Part shown: in pieces, positions 33,867-41,264 of the stretch
Layout of the letters: each line of letters starts with the position of its first letter
Numbering within the stretch: the first letter of the stretch is position 1
DNA from: Lacipirellula limnantheis
GTDB lineage: Bacteria; Planctomycetota; Planctomycetia; Pirellulales; Lacipirellulaceae
NCBI RefSeq assembly: GCF_007746075.1
Contig: NZ_CP036339.1
Span: forward strand, 1,760,856-1,824,855
Length of the DNA stretch: 64,000 bases
Direction: 5' to 3'
Program-made: the position numbers and the translations under genes
The notes under the pieces: generated by a model
Told to the model about the DNA's origin: nothing
The model's database searches: none
What the model saw: the letters and a program-made list of their open reading frames with translations, nothing else

Positions 33867-36800
33867 TTAGCCGCTGACTCCGGTGTACGGAGCGAGAGGC
33901 TGCAGGCCGTCGAGCGCCGACTGGCTTTGCTTGAGCTTGGCGATAATCGTTTCGAGCTGGTAAAACTGAGCCAGCAGCCGTTCTTCCTGCGCCTTGAGCT
34001 GAGTTTCGAATTGGTCGAGGCGGGTTTCGTTCGACTCGATCGTGTCTTGCAGCGCGCCGCTGCTGGAGGCGATGAGCGAATTCTCGTCGCCGGCGAGGCC
34101 GTCGACGACTTTGGAAATCTTGACGGCGACTCCCGATTGCGCGTTCGACAGGAAATTTTGCACGCCGGCCGGGTCGGCTTCGAAGGCCGACTTGAGCTTC
34201 GTCTTGTTGAGTTCGAGCTTGCCATCCTCGCTGAGGCTGAGGCCGATTTGCTCCAGCGATTGCAGGTCGCCCAGGCCGGCATAACGATCGGTGAGCGCTC
34301 GCCCGAGGCGCGTGTCGATTTGCAGCGCTTCGTTCGTTCCGAAGAGGAGTCCCGTGGTGAGGGCCTTGTCGTCGAACGCGGTGAGCTTGTCGAGATCGTC
34401 GCGGAGCGAATTGTATGATTCGACGAAGTCTTCCACCGTGGAAACCAGCGACTCGTCGGTTTGCGAGACGGACACGGTGATCGCCGCGTCGCTCGCGCCG
34501 GCGACCGTGAGGTTCACGCCGCCGACGGTGCCGGTGAACGTGTTCGTTTGCGAGCTGACCAGCACGCCGCCGCCCGGGGTGCTGCTGTTGCCGTAGAGAA
34601 TGACGGCGTCCTGGGCCTTGGCGGTTTGCTCGAAGTCGAGGTCCGACGTGCCGGAGTCGATCAGCAACTGATTGGCGGCTCCGGTCGCGTCGACCGCTAG
34701 CGTCAGTCGGTACCCCGTGCCGTCGAACACCGTGGACGCGGTGACGCCTGCCTTGAGGCCGTTGATGCTGTCGGCGAGGGCGGAGAGTCCGGTTTGCGTT
34801 CCCGAGGCGGCCGCGAAGGCGCCGGCGCCGTTGATGATTTGCTTGCCGCCGATTTTAGTCGCTTCGCCGAGGATCTTGAGGTCCTTGGCCGCCGTGCCGG
34901 CGCCGACGTCTTCAACCGTGAGCTTGCCGCCGCCGCCGCTGGTGTCTTCGAGTTCGATGCCGGTCTTGGCCGAATTGAGCCGCGCAACGACGCCCACCCC
35001 CCCGGCGGTCGCCTTGTCGTTAATGGCGTCGATCAGCTGGCCGACGGTGGTGATGCCGGCGTCGCTGCCGTTGAGGTCGAGCGCCAGGGCCTTGCCGGTG
35101 GCGTCGGTGATGCGGACGTCGCCGGCGCCGATCCCTTTACCGCCGTTGAGCGACGAGAGGAGCACGGCGGAACTGGAGCTTTGCAGATTGGACAGATCGA
35201 TCGTGTAGGAGTTCGCGCCGTCGATTACCTGCGTTGGCGTACCGCCCACGTCGATCGTCTTGCTCGCGCGGGTAAGGTTGAGCGACTTGGCAATATCGCC
35301 GCTAAGGTCCTTGACGCCGAGCGTGCCGGTCCCCGCGGCAGTGTCGGTGAGGATCACGCCGTCGCCAGCGTCGTTGATGCGGGCTTCGACGCCGTTGCTG
35401 AGGGCATTGATCGCGTCGAGAACGTCGCCGACCGTCTTGGGCTCGAGCCCGGAGGTGTTCAGGTCGGCGGTCTTGGAGACGCCTTTGCTATCGGTGATGC
35501 GGACGTCGCCGAAGACGACGCCTTTCCCGCCGTTGAGCGACGACAGGAGGGTTGCCTCGCTGATCGTCTGGCGTTTGAGAGCGCCGGAGCTTTTCGTGGC
35601 GGCGGATTGATTGACGGTAAGGCCGAGCTTGTCGGCCGAGTTAGTGGCGTCGCCATTGGCAATGATCAGATTGCCGACGCCGACGGTGTCGTCGGTAATC
35701 GACAGGCCGTTGCGGGCGGAGTTGATGGCGGCCGTAACGTTCGGCGCGGCGGCGTTGATCAGGTCGACGACGTCGTCCAGGGTTTCGGCCGAGGCGAGAT
35801 TGACGTTCGCGGAAACGCCGGCGCGATCGGTGACCTGGAGCAGCCCGAGCGTGCCGATGCCTTGGCCTCCCTTCAAGCTAGTGAGGAGGGTGTCGCGCAG
35901 GCCGGAGATAAGTCGCTTGCCGGTGATCGAGGCGCCGGAGGCGGCGCCGGCGACGCCAAGGTCGTCGGCCGCCGTCCCCGTCGAGCCGTTGCCGACGCTG
36001 AAGCCGCTGGCTCCCGTGGTGAGGTCGGTGAGGACCAGTCGGTTGCCGTCACCCGCGATGGCGGCGGTGATTTTACCCGCGCCGGCAGTATTGATCTGCG
36101 TGATCACGTCGCCGAGCGTCTCGGCGTCGTGCAGGTCGATCCCTAGCGCTGAGCCGTCGGCAAGGTGGACGTCGAGATCGACGACGCCTAGCTTATTGAT
36201 GGTCACGCCGTTGCCGTCGTTGAGCGACGCAAGCTTGGTGCCGGCGTGCAGACGCAGCACGTCGGCGCCGGTCGCGGTATTGGCTGCGACGCTGATGCCG
36301 GCGAGACCCAGGCCGGCGGCGGTCGTGCCGCCGGCGCTTTCGGCGACTTTCAGCGTGCCGCTGCCGCCGGAGGCGTCGGTCAGGACAAACGAGTCGCCAT
36401 CGGTGGTGGCGGTGACGGCGATGTCGCTGTTTTCGTTGATGGCCGCCAGCACGTCGTCGACGTTGCGGGCGAAGCTGAGGTCGATGACGGCCGTGACGCC
36501 GCTGCGATCGGTGATGCGAATCTTGCCGCGTTGGATGCCGGCGCCTTCGTTGAGTTGGTCGAGGGAGATGCCTTGATCCAGAAAGCCGCCGAACCCGAAG
36601 GAGAACGTGCCGCTGCCGAGGCTGGCGTCGGTTCCTTGAAAGACCTGGCTAACGAGTTGCTGTGCCGAGGCGGCTTGCACGGGCCGTACCTGGAACGATC
36701 CGACGGAGGGCGTTCCGCCCGCGGGGATCGAAACCTTCAGCACGTCTTCGTTGCTGCTCGTTGCGGCCCGAGTGTTGAAAACAGAACCGGCTTTCAACTT

Positions 36801-36989
36801 GTTGGCGGCGAACTGAAAGCTCAGGAGTTTTGAGCCGAGCGTGTCGAAGGCGATTTGTTCTTGCTTGAGATCGTCGGTTCGCGTCTTGAGCATGTCGCGG
36901 GGGCGACCGGCGACTGCCATCAATTGCTTGACGGTGTCCTGAATGTTCAGGCCCGTGACTAAGCCGACGCTTGAGGAGATGCGTGCCAT
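33867..36989 (-). CDS. fliD: Flagellar filament cap FliD with expanded repeat region
   Basis: 1040 residues, about twice the usual FliD length. The N-terminus (S-S-V-G-L-V-T-G-L-N-I-Q-D-T-V) and the C-terminal coiled coil (L-D-Q-F-E-T-Q-L-K-A-Q-E-E-R-L-L-A-Q-F, ending A-P-Y-T-G-V-S-G) are standard. Residues 110-680 consist of about five copies of a roughly 100-residue flagellin_IN-type repeat: L-L-S-S-L-N-G-G-K-G, then an R-I-T-D strand, then T-x-x-D-V-L-D-A-I-N and a final L-x-D-x-(S/T)-G-G. FliD caps the filament and folds flagellin subunits as they emerge. The expanded domains would lie on the outside of the cap. Confidence 0.92.
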   Translation of the reverse strand: MARISSSVGLVTGLNIQDTVKQLMAVAGRPRDMLKTRTDDLKQEQIAFDTLGSKLLSFQFAANKLKAGSVFNTRAATSSNEDVLKVSIPAGGTPSVGSFQVRPVQAASAQQLVSQVFQGTDASLGSGTFSFGFGGFLDQGISLDQLNEGAGIQRGKIRITDRSGVTAVIDLSFARNVDDVLAAINENSDIAVTATTDGDSFVLTDASGGSGTLKVAESAGGTTAAGLGLAGISVAANTATGADVLRLHAGTKLASLNDGNGVTINKLGVVDLDVHLADGSALGIDLHDAETLGDVITQINTAGAGKITAAIAGDGNRLVLTDLTTGASGFSVGNGSTGTAADDLGVAGAASGASITGKRLISGLRDTLLTSLKGGQGIGTLGLLQVTDRAGVSANVNLASAETLDDVVDLINAAAPNVTAAINSARNGLSITDDTVGVGNLIIANGDATNSADKLGLTVNQSAATKSSGALKRQTISEATLLSSLNGGKGVVFGDVRITDSKGVSKTADLNTSGLEPKTVGDVLDAINALSNGVEARINDAGDGVILTDTAAGTGTLGVKDLSGDIAKSLNLTRASKTIDVGGTPTQVIDGANSYTIDLSNLQSSSSAVLLSSLNGGKGIGAGDVRITDATGKALALDLNGSDAGITTVGQLIDAINDKATAGGVGVVARLNSAKTGIELEDTSGGGGKLTVEDVGAGTAAKDLKILGEATKIGGKQIINGAGAFAAASGTQTGLSALADSINGLKAGVTASTVFDGTGYRLTLAVDATGAANQLLIDSGTSDLDFEQTAKAQDAVILYGNSSTPGGGVLVSSQTNTFTGTVGGVNLTVAGASDAAITVSVSQTDESLVSTVEDFVESYNSLRDDLDKLTAFDDKALTTGLLFGTNEALQIDTRLGRALTDRYAGLGDLQSLEQIGLSLSEDGKLELNKTKLKSAFEADPAGVQNFLSNAQSGVAVKISKVVDGLAGDENSLIASSSGALQDTIESNETRLDQFETQLKAQEERLLAQFYQLETIIAKLKQSQSALDGLQPLAPYTGVSG

Positions 36990-37213
36990 ACGAACAAGCT
37001 TTCGGTCGCAGATTCAATGCTTCGAGCCGGCGTCCCAGGCAATTTGCCACGGGAAAGAATACGTCGCAGACAAGGGCGGGCTGGGCCGACCGGTAGGCGT
37101 CGGCGTATCGAGAGTTATCGGCAACCTCGCGGCAGTTCCTACATGTTGTTGGTCGCGCTTGCTAGCATGCGAGTTTGTCCGGGGGGCTGTCGCCCGTTGG
37201 CGGCCAGAGGGCT

Positions 37214-37285
37214 GTCATTCTGAGCGGAGCGAAGAAGCTGGTAGTTCGTTTGGGCTGCTAAATCCTTCGCTACGCTCAGGATGAC
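37214..37285. repeat. Inverted repeat GTCATTCTGAGCGG...CTCAGGATGAC
   Basis: Arms 37214-37234 and 37265-37285 agree at 19 of 21 positions, with a 30-bp loop. It sits between fliD and the flagellin gene and is related to the units at 10734-10815. Confidence 0.65.
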
Positions 37286-37297
37286 GCCGTAGCGGTG

Positions 37298-37350
37298 GAT
37301 GATGCCGTTGCGGCGTGGTGCGCGACCCCCGGCGGAGCCGGGGGCTAGAA
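37298..37350. repeat. REP-like half unit (copy C)
   Basis: Contains the TGGTGCGCGACCCCCGG spacer/arm junction and one palindrome (CCCCCGGCGGAGCCGGGGG) of the pair seen in copies A and B, directly next to the inverted repeat at 37214-37285. Confidence 0.65.
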
Positions 37351-37351
37351 A

Positions 37352-37394
37352 ACGAAAAAAGCCGGCTCGGCCTGTTGAGGGGCCGAGCCGGCTT
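37352..37394 (-). terminator. Intrinsic terminator of the flagellin gene
   Basis: A perfect 14-bp stem (37359-37372 with 37381-37394, GCCGGCTCGGCC core) with an 8-base loop; on the minus strand it is followed by a T-rich tract. It lies 29 bp after the flagellin stop, so flagellin mRNA can end before fliD. Confidence 0.92.
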
Positions 37395-37422
37395 GTCGTT
37401 ATCGATGACTTGCTGCCGGGGA

Positions 37423-39546
37423 TTAACCTCGGAGCAGGGCCAGCACGTTCTGCGGGTTCTGGTTCGAGATCTGGAGCACCGTGGTGCCCGACTGGACCAG
37501 AATCTGCGCCCGCGTCAGGTTCGCCGATTCGGCGGCGAAGTCGGCGTCGCGAATCGAGCTTTCGGCTTCGCTCAGGTTGACCAACACGTCGTTGAGGGCG
37601 TTCTTGTTGGTTTCGAGCGTCGTCCGCTGGAAGGCGCCCAGTCGACCGCGAAGCGAGGTGACCTGGTCGATCGCTTCGCCGACGATGGCGGCAGCGGTCG
37701 TGGCGTCATTCGCGAGCGAGGCGTTCTTGCCGTCGCCGAGCTGGAACAGCTTGCCGCTGACGCCGCCGAGGCGAGCCGTGTTGACGCTGGCGATGCCCAG
37801 GCGAGCTTGCTGGTTCGACACGACGTCTGGACCGAGTTGGAACAGGGCGCCGCCGCCGTCGATCGTGAACGAGGCCGTCCCGGTGAACCCGGCAGTCAAC
37901 GAACCGCTGAGGTCGAGGCTGGCCGTGTTGACCGAGAAGTCGTTGCCATTACCGTTGACGGAGACGCCATTGATCGACGCTTGGACGTCGGTGCCGGTGT
38001 CGCGTGACCGAACGCCGATGGCGGTCGTGAACGTGCCGGCCGGGGTGGCGCCGGCGCCTTCGCTGATGACGCGGAGGTCGACGACCGAGTCGCTGCCATA
38101 GCTGGTGGAGACTAGCTCCAGCGTGGTGCCGTTCACCGTCGCTTCGACGCCGGTCGCGTCTTTCACGAGGTTGATGCCGTCGGCCAAGCCTTGGATGCTG
38201 GTGCCGGCGCCGAACGAGAGGACTTCAGCGCCATTGGAACCGGCAAGTTCGAGGACCACGTCGGCCGAGATGCCGCCCGAAGCGGTGACGCCGCCGGCGG
38301 TGTTGGTGACGGTCGGAGGCGTCTGCGTCGTGGGGTTGTACAACCCATCGCCCGTGCCGACGTTGATCGAGGCATTGTAGCCGGCGAGGTTGTTGATCGC
38401 CGTCGAAATGTCATCGAGGTCCGTCGCGGCCGTATCGTTGACCGTCACGGTGATGTTGCCCGAGCCATCGTCGACGGCCGTCGGAGCACCAGCGGTGACG
38501 GAGGCTGATTCGACGACAGTCACCGTCTTGCCGTTAGCAGCGGCGCCAGTCGTGGCCGAGGTGATCGTGATCGCGCGGCTGCCGGCGTCGCGTCCGCCGG
38601 CGAGCGTACCCGTACCGGTGTTGGAGGCGGCAATCGTTTCCGTACCGCCGGAGATGGCCGACGCCACGAAATCGGTATCGGCGTTGATCACCGCATACAA
38701 GTCGGCGGTCGTGTTGTTACCGCCGGTGATGTCGACGGTGGCGGTCAACGTGTTGGTGGTAGCGTTGTAGGCCGTGCCTTCACTCGCACCGTCAACGATG
38801 ACGAGGCTCAGCGCGCCGTTGCCCTCGGCTCCGGCGGCCGGGCCAGCGGCGGCGGCGGTCAGGGTGAAGCCGGACGGACCGGTGGTATCGAGCGCCACGG
38901 CGCCCGAGGCCTGCGTCACCGTGTTGCTAAACGTCGCGGTGGTGCTTGCGGCGACGCCCGCGACCGCGGCGGGGACCGACGTGACGTCGACCTGGCCTTG
39001 CGTAGCGGCGGTCGTGACGTTCACCGAGACCGACACGGTGCCGGTGGCGCCGAGGTTGGCCTGATCGATCTTCAGGTCGGAGATGTTCGAGAAATTCGAG
39101 CCAGCCGTCGTCAAGAAGTCGAGGCTGCCGTCGAGCAGACGACGACCTTGGAACGTGGTCGTCTGAGCAATGCGGTTGAGGGCTTCCAGCGAGCTGTCGA
39201 CCTGGAGCTGGTTAGCGGCGAGTTGCTCGTCGCTGAGGGCGCCCGAGTTGGCGCTTTCGGTCACCAAGCCGCGGATGTCGTTGAGCAGCGAGCTGACCCG
39301 GCCGAGAGCGGAGTCGGCCGTAGCGATGACCTGGTTAGCCCGGTCGGTGTTCGTGATGGCCCGTTGAATGCTGGTGATGTCCGAGCGAAGGTTTTCGCTG
39401 GCGATCAAACCGGCCGGATCGTCCTTGCCGGTATTGATGCGGAGACCGGTGCTGAGCCGCGTGAGCGATTGTTCCAACGAAGCGTTGGACTGGCGCAGCG
39501 TGTTGCGAGCGACCAGCGAACTCACGTTAGTGTTGATACGAGTCAT
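37423..39546 (-). CDS. Flagellin
   Basis: 707 residues. The conserved N-terminal D0/D1 part (T-R-I-N-T-N-V-S-S-L, S-L-T-R-L-S-T-G-L-R-I-N, D-D-P-A-G-L-I-A-S-E) and the C-terminal part (L-G-A-F-Q-R-T-T-L, ending V-L-A-L-L-R-G) form the filament core. Residues about 180-580 are a Thr/Ala/Gly/Asn-rich variable surface region, which makes the protein longer than the 280-500 usual. It is polymerised outside the cell after export with FliS. A 593-bp leader or spacer separates it from csrA, and a strong terminator follows. FliW and CsrA control is expected from the gene order. Confidence 0.94.
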   Translation of the reverse strand: MTRINTNVSSLVARNTLRQSNASLEQSLTRLSTGLRINTGKDDPAGLIASENLRSDITSIQRAITNTDRANQVIATADSALGRVSSLLNDIRGLVTESANSGALSDEQLAANQLQVDSSLEALNRIAQTTTFQGRRLLDGSLDFLTTAGSNFSNISDLKIDQANLGATGTVSVSVNVTTAATQGQVDVTSVPAAVAGVAASTTATFSNTVTQASGAVALDTTGPSGFTLTAAAAGPAAGAEGNGALSLVIVDGASEGTAYNATTNTLTATVDITGGNNTTADLYAVINADTDFVASAISGGTETIAASNTGTGTLAGGRDAGSRAITITSATTGAAANGKTVTVVESASVTAGAPTAVDDGSGNITVTVNDTAATDLDDISTAINNLAGYNASINVGTGDGLYNPTTQTPPTVTNTAGGVTASGGISADVVLELAGSNGAEVLSFGAGTSIQGLADGINLVKDATGVEATVNGTTLELVSTSYGSDSVVDLRVISEGAGATPAGTFTTAIGVRSRDTGTDVQASINGVSVNGNGNDFSVNTASLDLSGSLTAGFTGTASFTIDGGGALFQLGPDVVSNQQARLGIASVNTARLGGVSGKLFQLGDGKNASLANDATTAAAIVGEAIDQVTSLRGRLGAFQRTTLETNKNALNDVLVNLSEAESSIRDADFAAESANLTRAQILVQSGTTVLQISNQNPQNVLALLRG

Positions 39547-40139
39547 TCTTCAAACCCCTGTCAGGTAAGAGCCACTTTGCAGACGCGGGCCAGAGCGCTG
39601 GGGGAGCGGCTCAGTTCTGGCCAGTCACTTGGTCGATCGCACGGCGCCGAGGTCACCCGCCTCGCGTTTATCCACCGTTGTTCGGTACTCGACGGTTCTG
39701 GCGAATCCTCGCCCTGTTGCAAGCGTTCGCCAGAGTCCGTCGCGGCAAGCGTAGGTTGCAGTCCTGCGCCGTGACGGACAAATTTTCCAGCAATCGCTGA
39801 CGTCCCTCGCCGTCGGCACGAGCCCGCGCCGCTGGGAAGCGACTCAGTGCTCTCCGACTCACCGTCTACGGCGAGATATCGACGGGATGAAAATAGGGGC
39901 TTGAGGGAGTGACAGCACCTTTAGCGAGGAATGCTTGATTCCGAAGCGGCCTGGCTAAGCGCGGCCGGCACAGGCGACAAGATTAGCCGGACAGGAGCGT
40001 AGCGCGTTAACTATTGCGATCGTTGCAATCGTTAAAGTCGATCGGGGGCCGCGTCTGCTGATAACAGTCCCCTACCGGGACCCGTGGCGCCCACGGGTTC
40101 CGTGTCAAGGCCCCCTGCCCGAGAGTTAGTCCCGAGCGA
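39547..40139. promoter_or_regulatory. Long intergenic region upstream of the flagellin gene
   Basis: 593 bp between csrA and flagellin with no convincing gene. Contents: a perfect 8-bp hairpin (40080-40098, ACCCGTGG/CCACGGGT) after csrA without T-run; a dyad-symmetric site at 40007-40035; and, next to the flagellin start, the minus-strand sequence CTGACAGGGGTTTGAAG. The ACAGGGG there resembles the A-C-A-R-G-G-A core of CsrA-binding sites and overlaps the ribosome-binding position. I found no sigma-28 site, and no sigma-54 site with correct spacing. Confidence 0.5.
40007..40035. promoter_or_regulatory. Dyad-symmetric operator-like site
   Basis: The 29-bp site has arms TTAAC-N-ATTGC and GCAAT-N-GTTAA with matching symmetry around a 7-bp centre. 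It lies about 460 bp upstream of the flagellin start and just after csrA. It looks like a binding site for a dimeric regulator, but no regulator can be named. Confidence 0.4.
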
Positions 40140-40376
40140 CTAGGGACGCTCAGACGAGGAGGGCCGACCGAGGCCGCGCGTCTCTTCGGGACGGAGCTTG
40201 GCGGCCTGCTGGTTTTCGCGGCGGATCGCCTCGTAGACTTCGCGGCGATGAACGGAGACGTCTTGCGGGGCTTCGATGCCGAGCTTCACCTTATCGCCGC
40301 GGACGTCGACGACCGTCACCACCACGTTGTCGCCAATGATGATGCTCTCGTCGCGCGTTCTCGATAGAACAAGCAT
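40140..40376 (-). CDS. csrA: Carbon storage / flagellin translational regulator CsrA
   Basis: 78 residues from the ATG at 40376. The sequence M-L-V-L-S-R-T-R-D-E-S-I-I-I-G-D-N-V-V-V-T opens the five-stranded CsrA fold, and I-E-A-P-Q-D-V-S-V-H-R-R-E-V-Y contains the RNA-binding arginine. The last 15 residues are an added polar tail. CsrA dimers bind GGA motifs and block translation. It is encoded directly after fliW, as in Bacillus, where FliW antagonises CsrA until flagellin titrates FliW. Confidence 0.94.
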   Translation of the reverse strand: MLVLSRTRDESIIIGDNVVVTVVDVRGDKVKLGIEAPQDVSVHRREVYEAIRRENQQAAKLRPEETRGLGRPSSSERP

Positions 40377-40567
40377 GGCGGCGTCTCCCGAAGCGCGGTC
40401 TGGCCGCGCTGCTGATGGTGTATCTGGCAATCGCGCTGTCGGATTTGGCGACGGGCGAGGTGGTTATCGGTAGGGGGGAGCGGCGAGTTGCGAGTTTCGA
40501 GCAGCGAGAGAATACTTTCCGTATTCGTCTCAATGCTCGCCACTCGTGACTCGCAACTCCGAACTCT

Positions 40568-41005
40568 TTAGGCCGTGAGCCTCATCTCGCCGTCAGTCGG
40601 CAAGATCAATCGCACGGGGAGGGGATCTTTGGCAATGACCTGGCGGCCTTTGCGGCCGTCGACATTGATCACGAGAGGGGCTCGCAAATTGAGGGCGAGT
40701 CCTTCCGGATGGCGGCTCACGATGACGACGACTTGTGCGTCGCTGGCGTGGACCAACTGGAGGGGGGCCAACTCTTGGCGGGCGACTCGCAGCTGATAAT
40801 CAGAAACGAAGCGGCGGGGACTGACGACGCCGAGGGCGAACTCAGGTTCGTCAATCGATTGAAGCCAACCGAGCGCGGAGTTGTGCGCATCGGCCAGAAC
40901 CACCCAGCGGCGGCAGGAGCGAAGCCCAATCAGACCTTGGTCGAACGTCAGAATGTCCGACGGCTGAACGGCAAGGACGCCAAATCGTGTTGTTGTGATT
41001 TCCAT
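40568..41005 (-). CDS. fliW: Flagellar assembly factor FliW
   Basis: 145 residues, usual length. The family core is seen: I-L-T-F-D-Q-G-L-I-G-L-R, then G-W-L-Q-S-I-D-E-P-E-F-A-L-G-V-V, and the C-terminal N-L-R-A-P-L-V-I-N-x-x-x-R-x-G-x-Q-V-I. FliW binds CsrA allosterically and also binds flagellin, so free flagellin releases CsrA. It lies between flgL and csrA. The upstream gap (41006-41264) holds only dispersed repeats, so it may need its own promoter. Confidence 0.92.
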   Translation of the reverse strand: MEITTTRFGVLAVQPSDILTFDQGLIGLRSCRRWVVLADAHNSALGWLQSIDEPEFALGVVSPRRFVSDYQLRVARQELAPLQLVHASDAQVVVIVSRHPEGLALNLRAPLVINVDGRKGRQVIAKDPLPVRLILPTDGEMRLTA

Positions 41006-41169
41006 ATCGCCACCCGCACCTTCCCTGAGGCGGACCTCCCACTCGAGACAATCTCGAGAGTGCCTATGTTCTCCATGGCACCCATAGCATCGGCGCAGCG
41101 AGGCAGGGGGGAACAGTAAAAATGCACAGCTTCTTGCGATGTGGAGGGCGGGGCAAAATGTGGCGGCTG

Positions 41170-41262
41170 CTCAGTTGTCCGTTGTCAGTGGTCAGTTGCG
41201 AAGACATGGACATCCGGAGCTGCGACAGCCGCAACTGACGACTGACGACTGACCGCGGACAA
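41170..41262. repeat. Inverted pair of TGTCAGTGGTCAGTTG-family repeats
   Basis: Left unit 41170-41201 (GTTGTCCGTTGTCAGTGG type) and right unit 41230-41262 in opposite orientation (GCAACTGACGACTGACGACT type) form an imperfect hairpin. It lies between the flgL 3' end and fliW. Confidence 0.65.
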
Positions 41263-41264
41263 TC

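Noticed and set aside
34794..36146. Long plus-strand frame opposite fliD
   Set aside because: Antisense shadow of a GC-rich repeat gene; fliD has clear family motifs.
33867..36989. Repeated segments in fliD considered as a CRISPR-like or DNA repeat array
   Set aside because: Repeats are diverged at DNA level and lie in frame within a protein with FliD ends; they are protein domains.
39578..39593. Minus-strand TGGCCCGCGTCTGCA as sigma-54 promoter for flagellin
   Set aside because: The same one-base spacing defect, with additional mismatches.
39720..39735. Minus-strand TGGCGAACGCTTGCA as sigma-54 promoter for flagellin
   Set aside because: Both half-sites look good, but the GG-GC distance is 9 and not 10 bp, and sigma-54 promoters do not tolerate that shift well.
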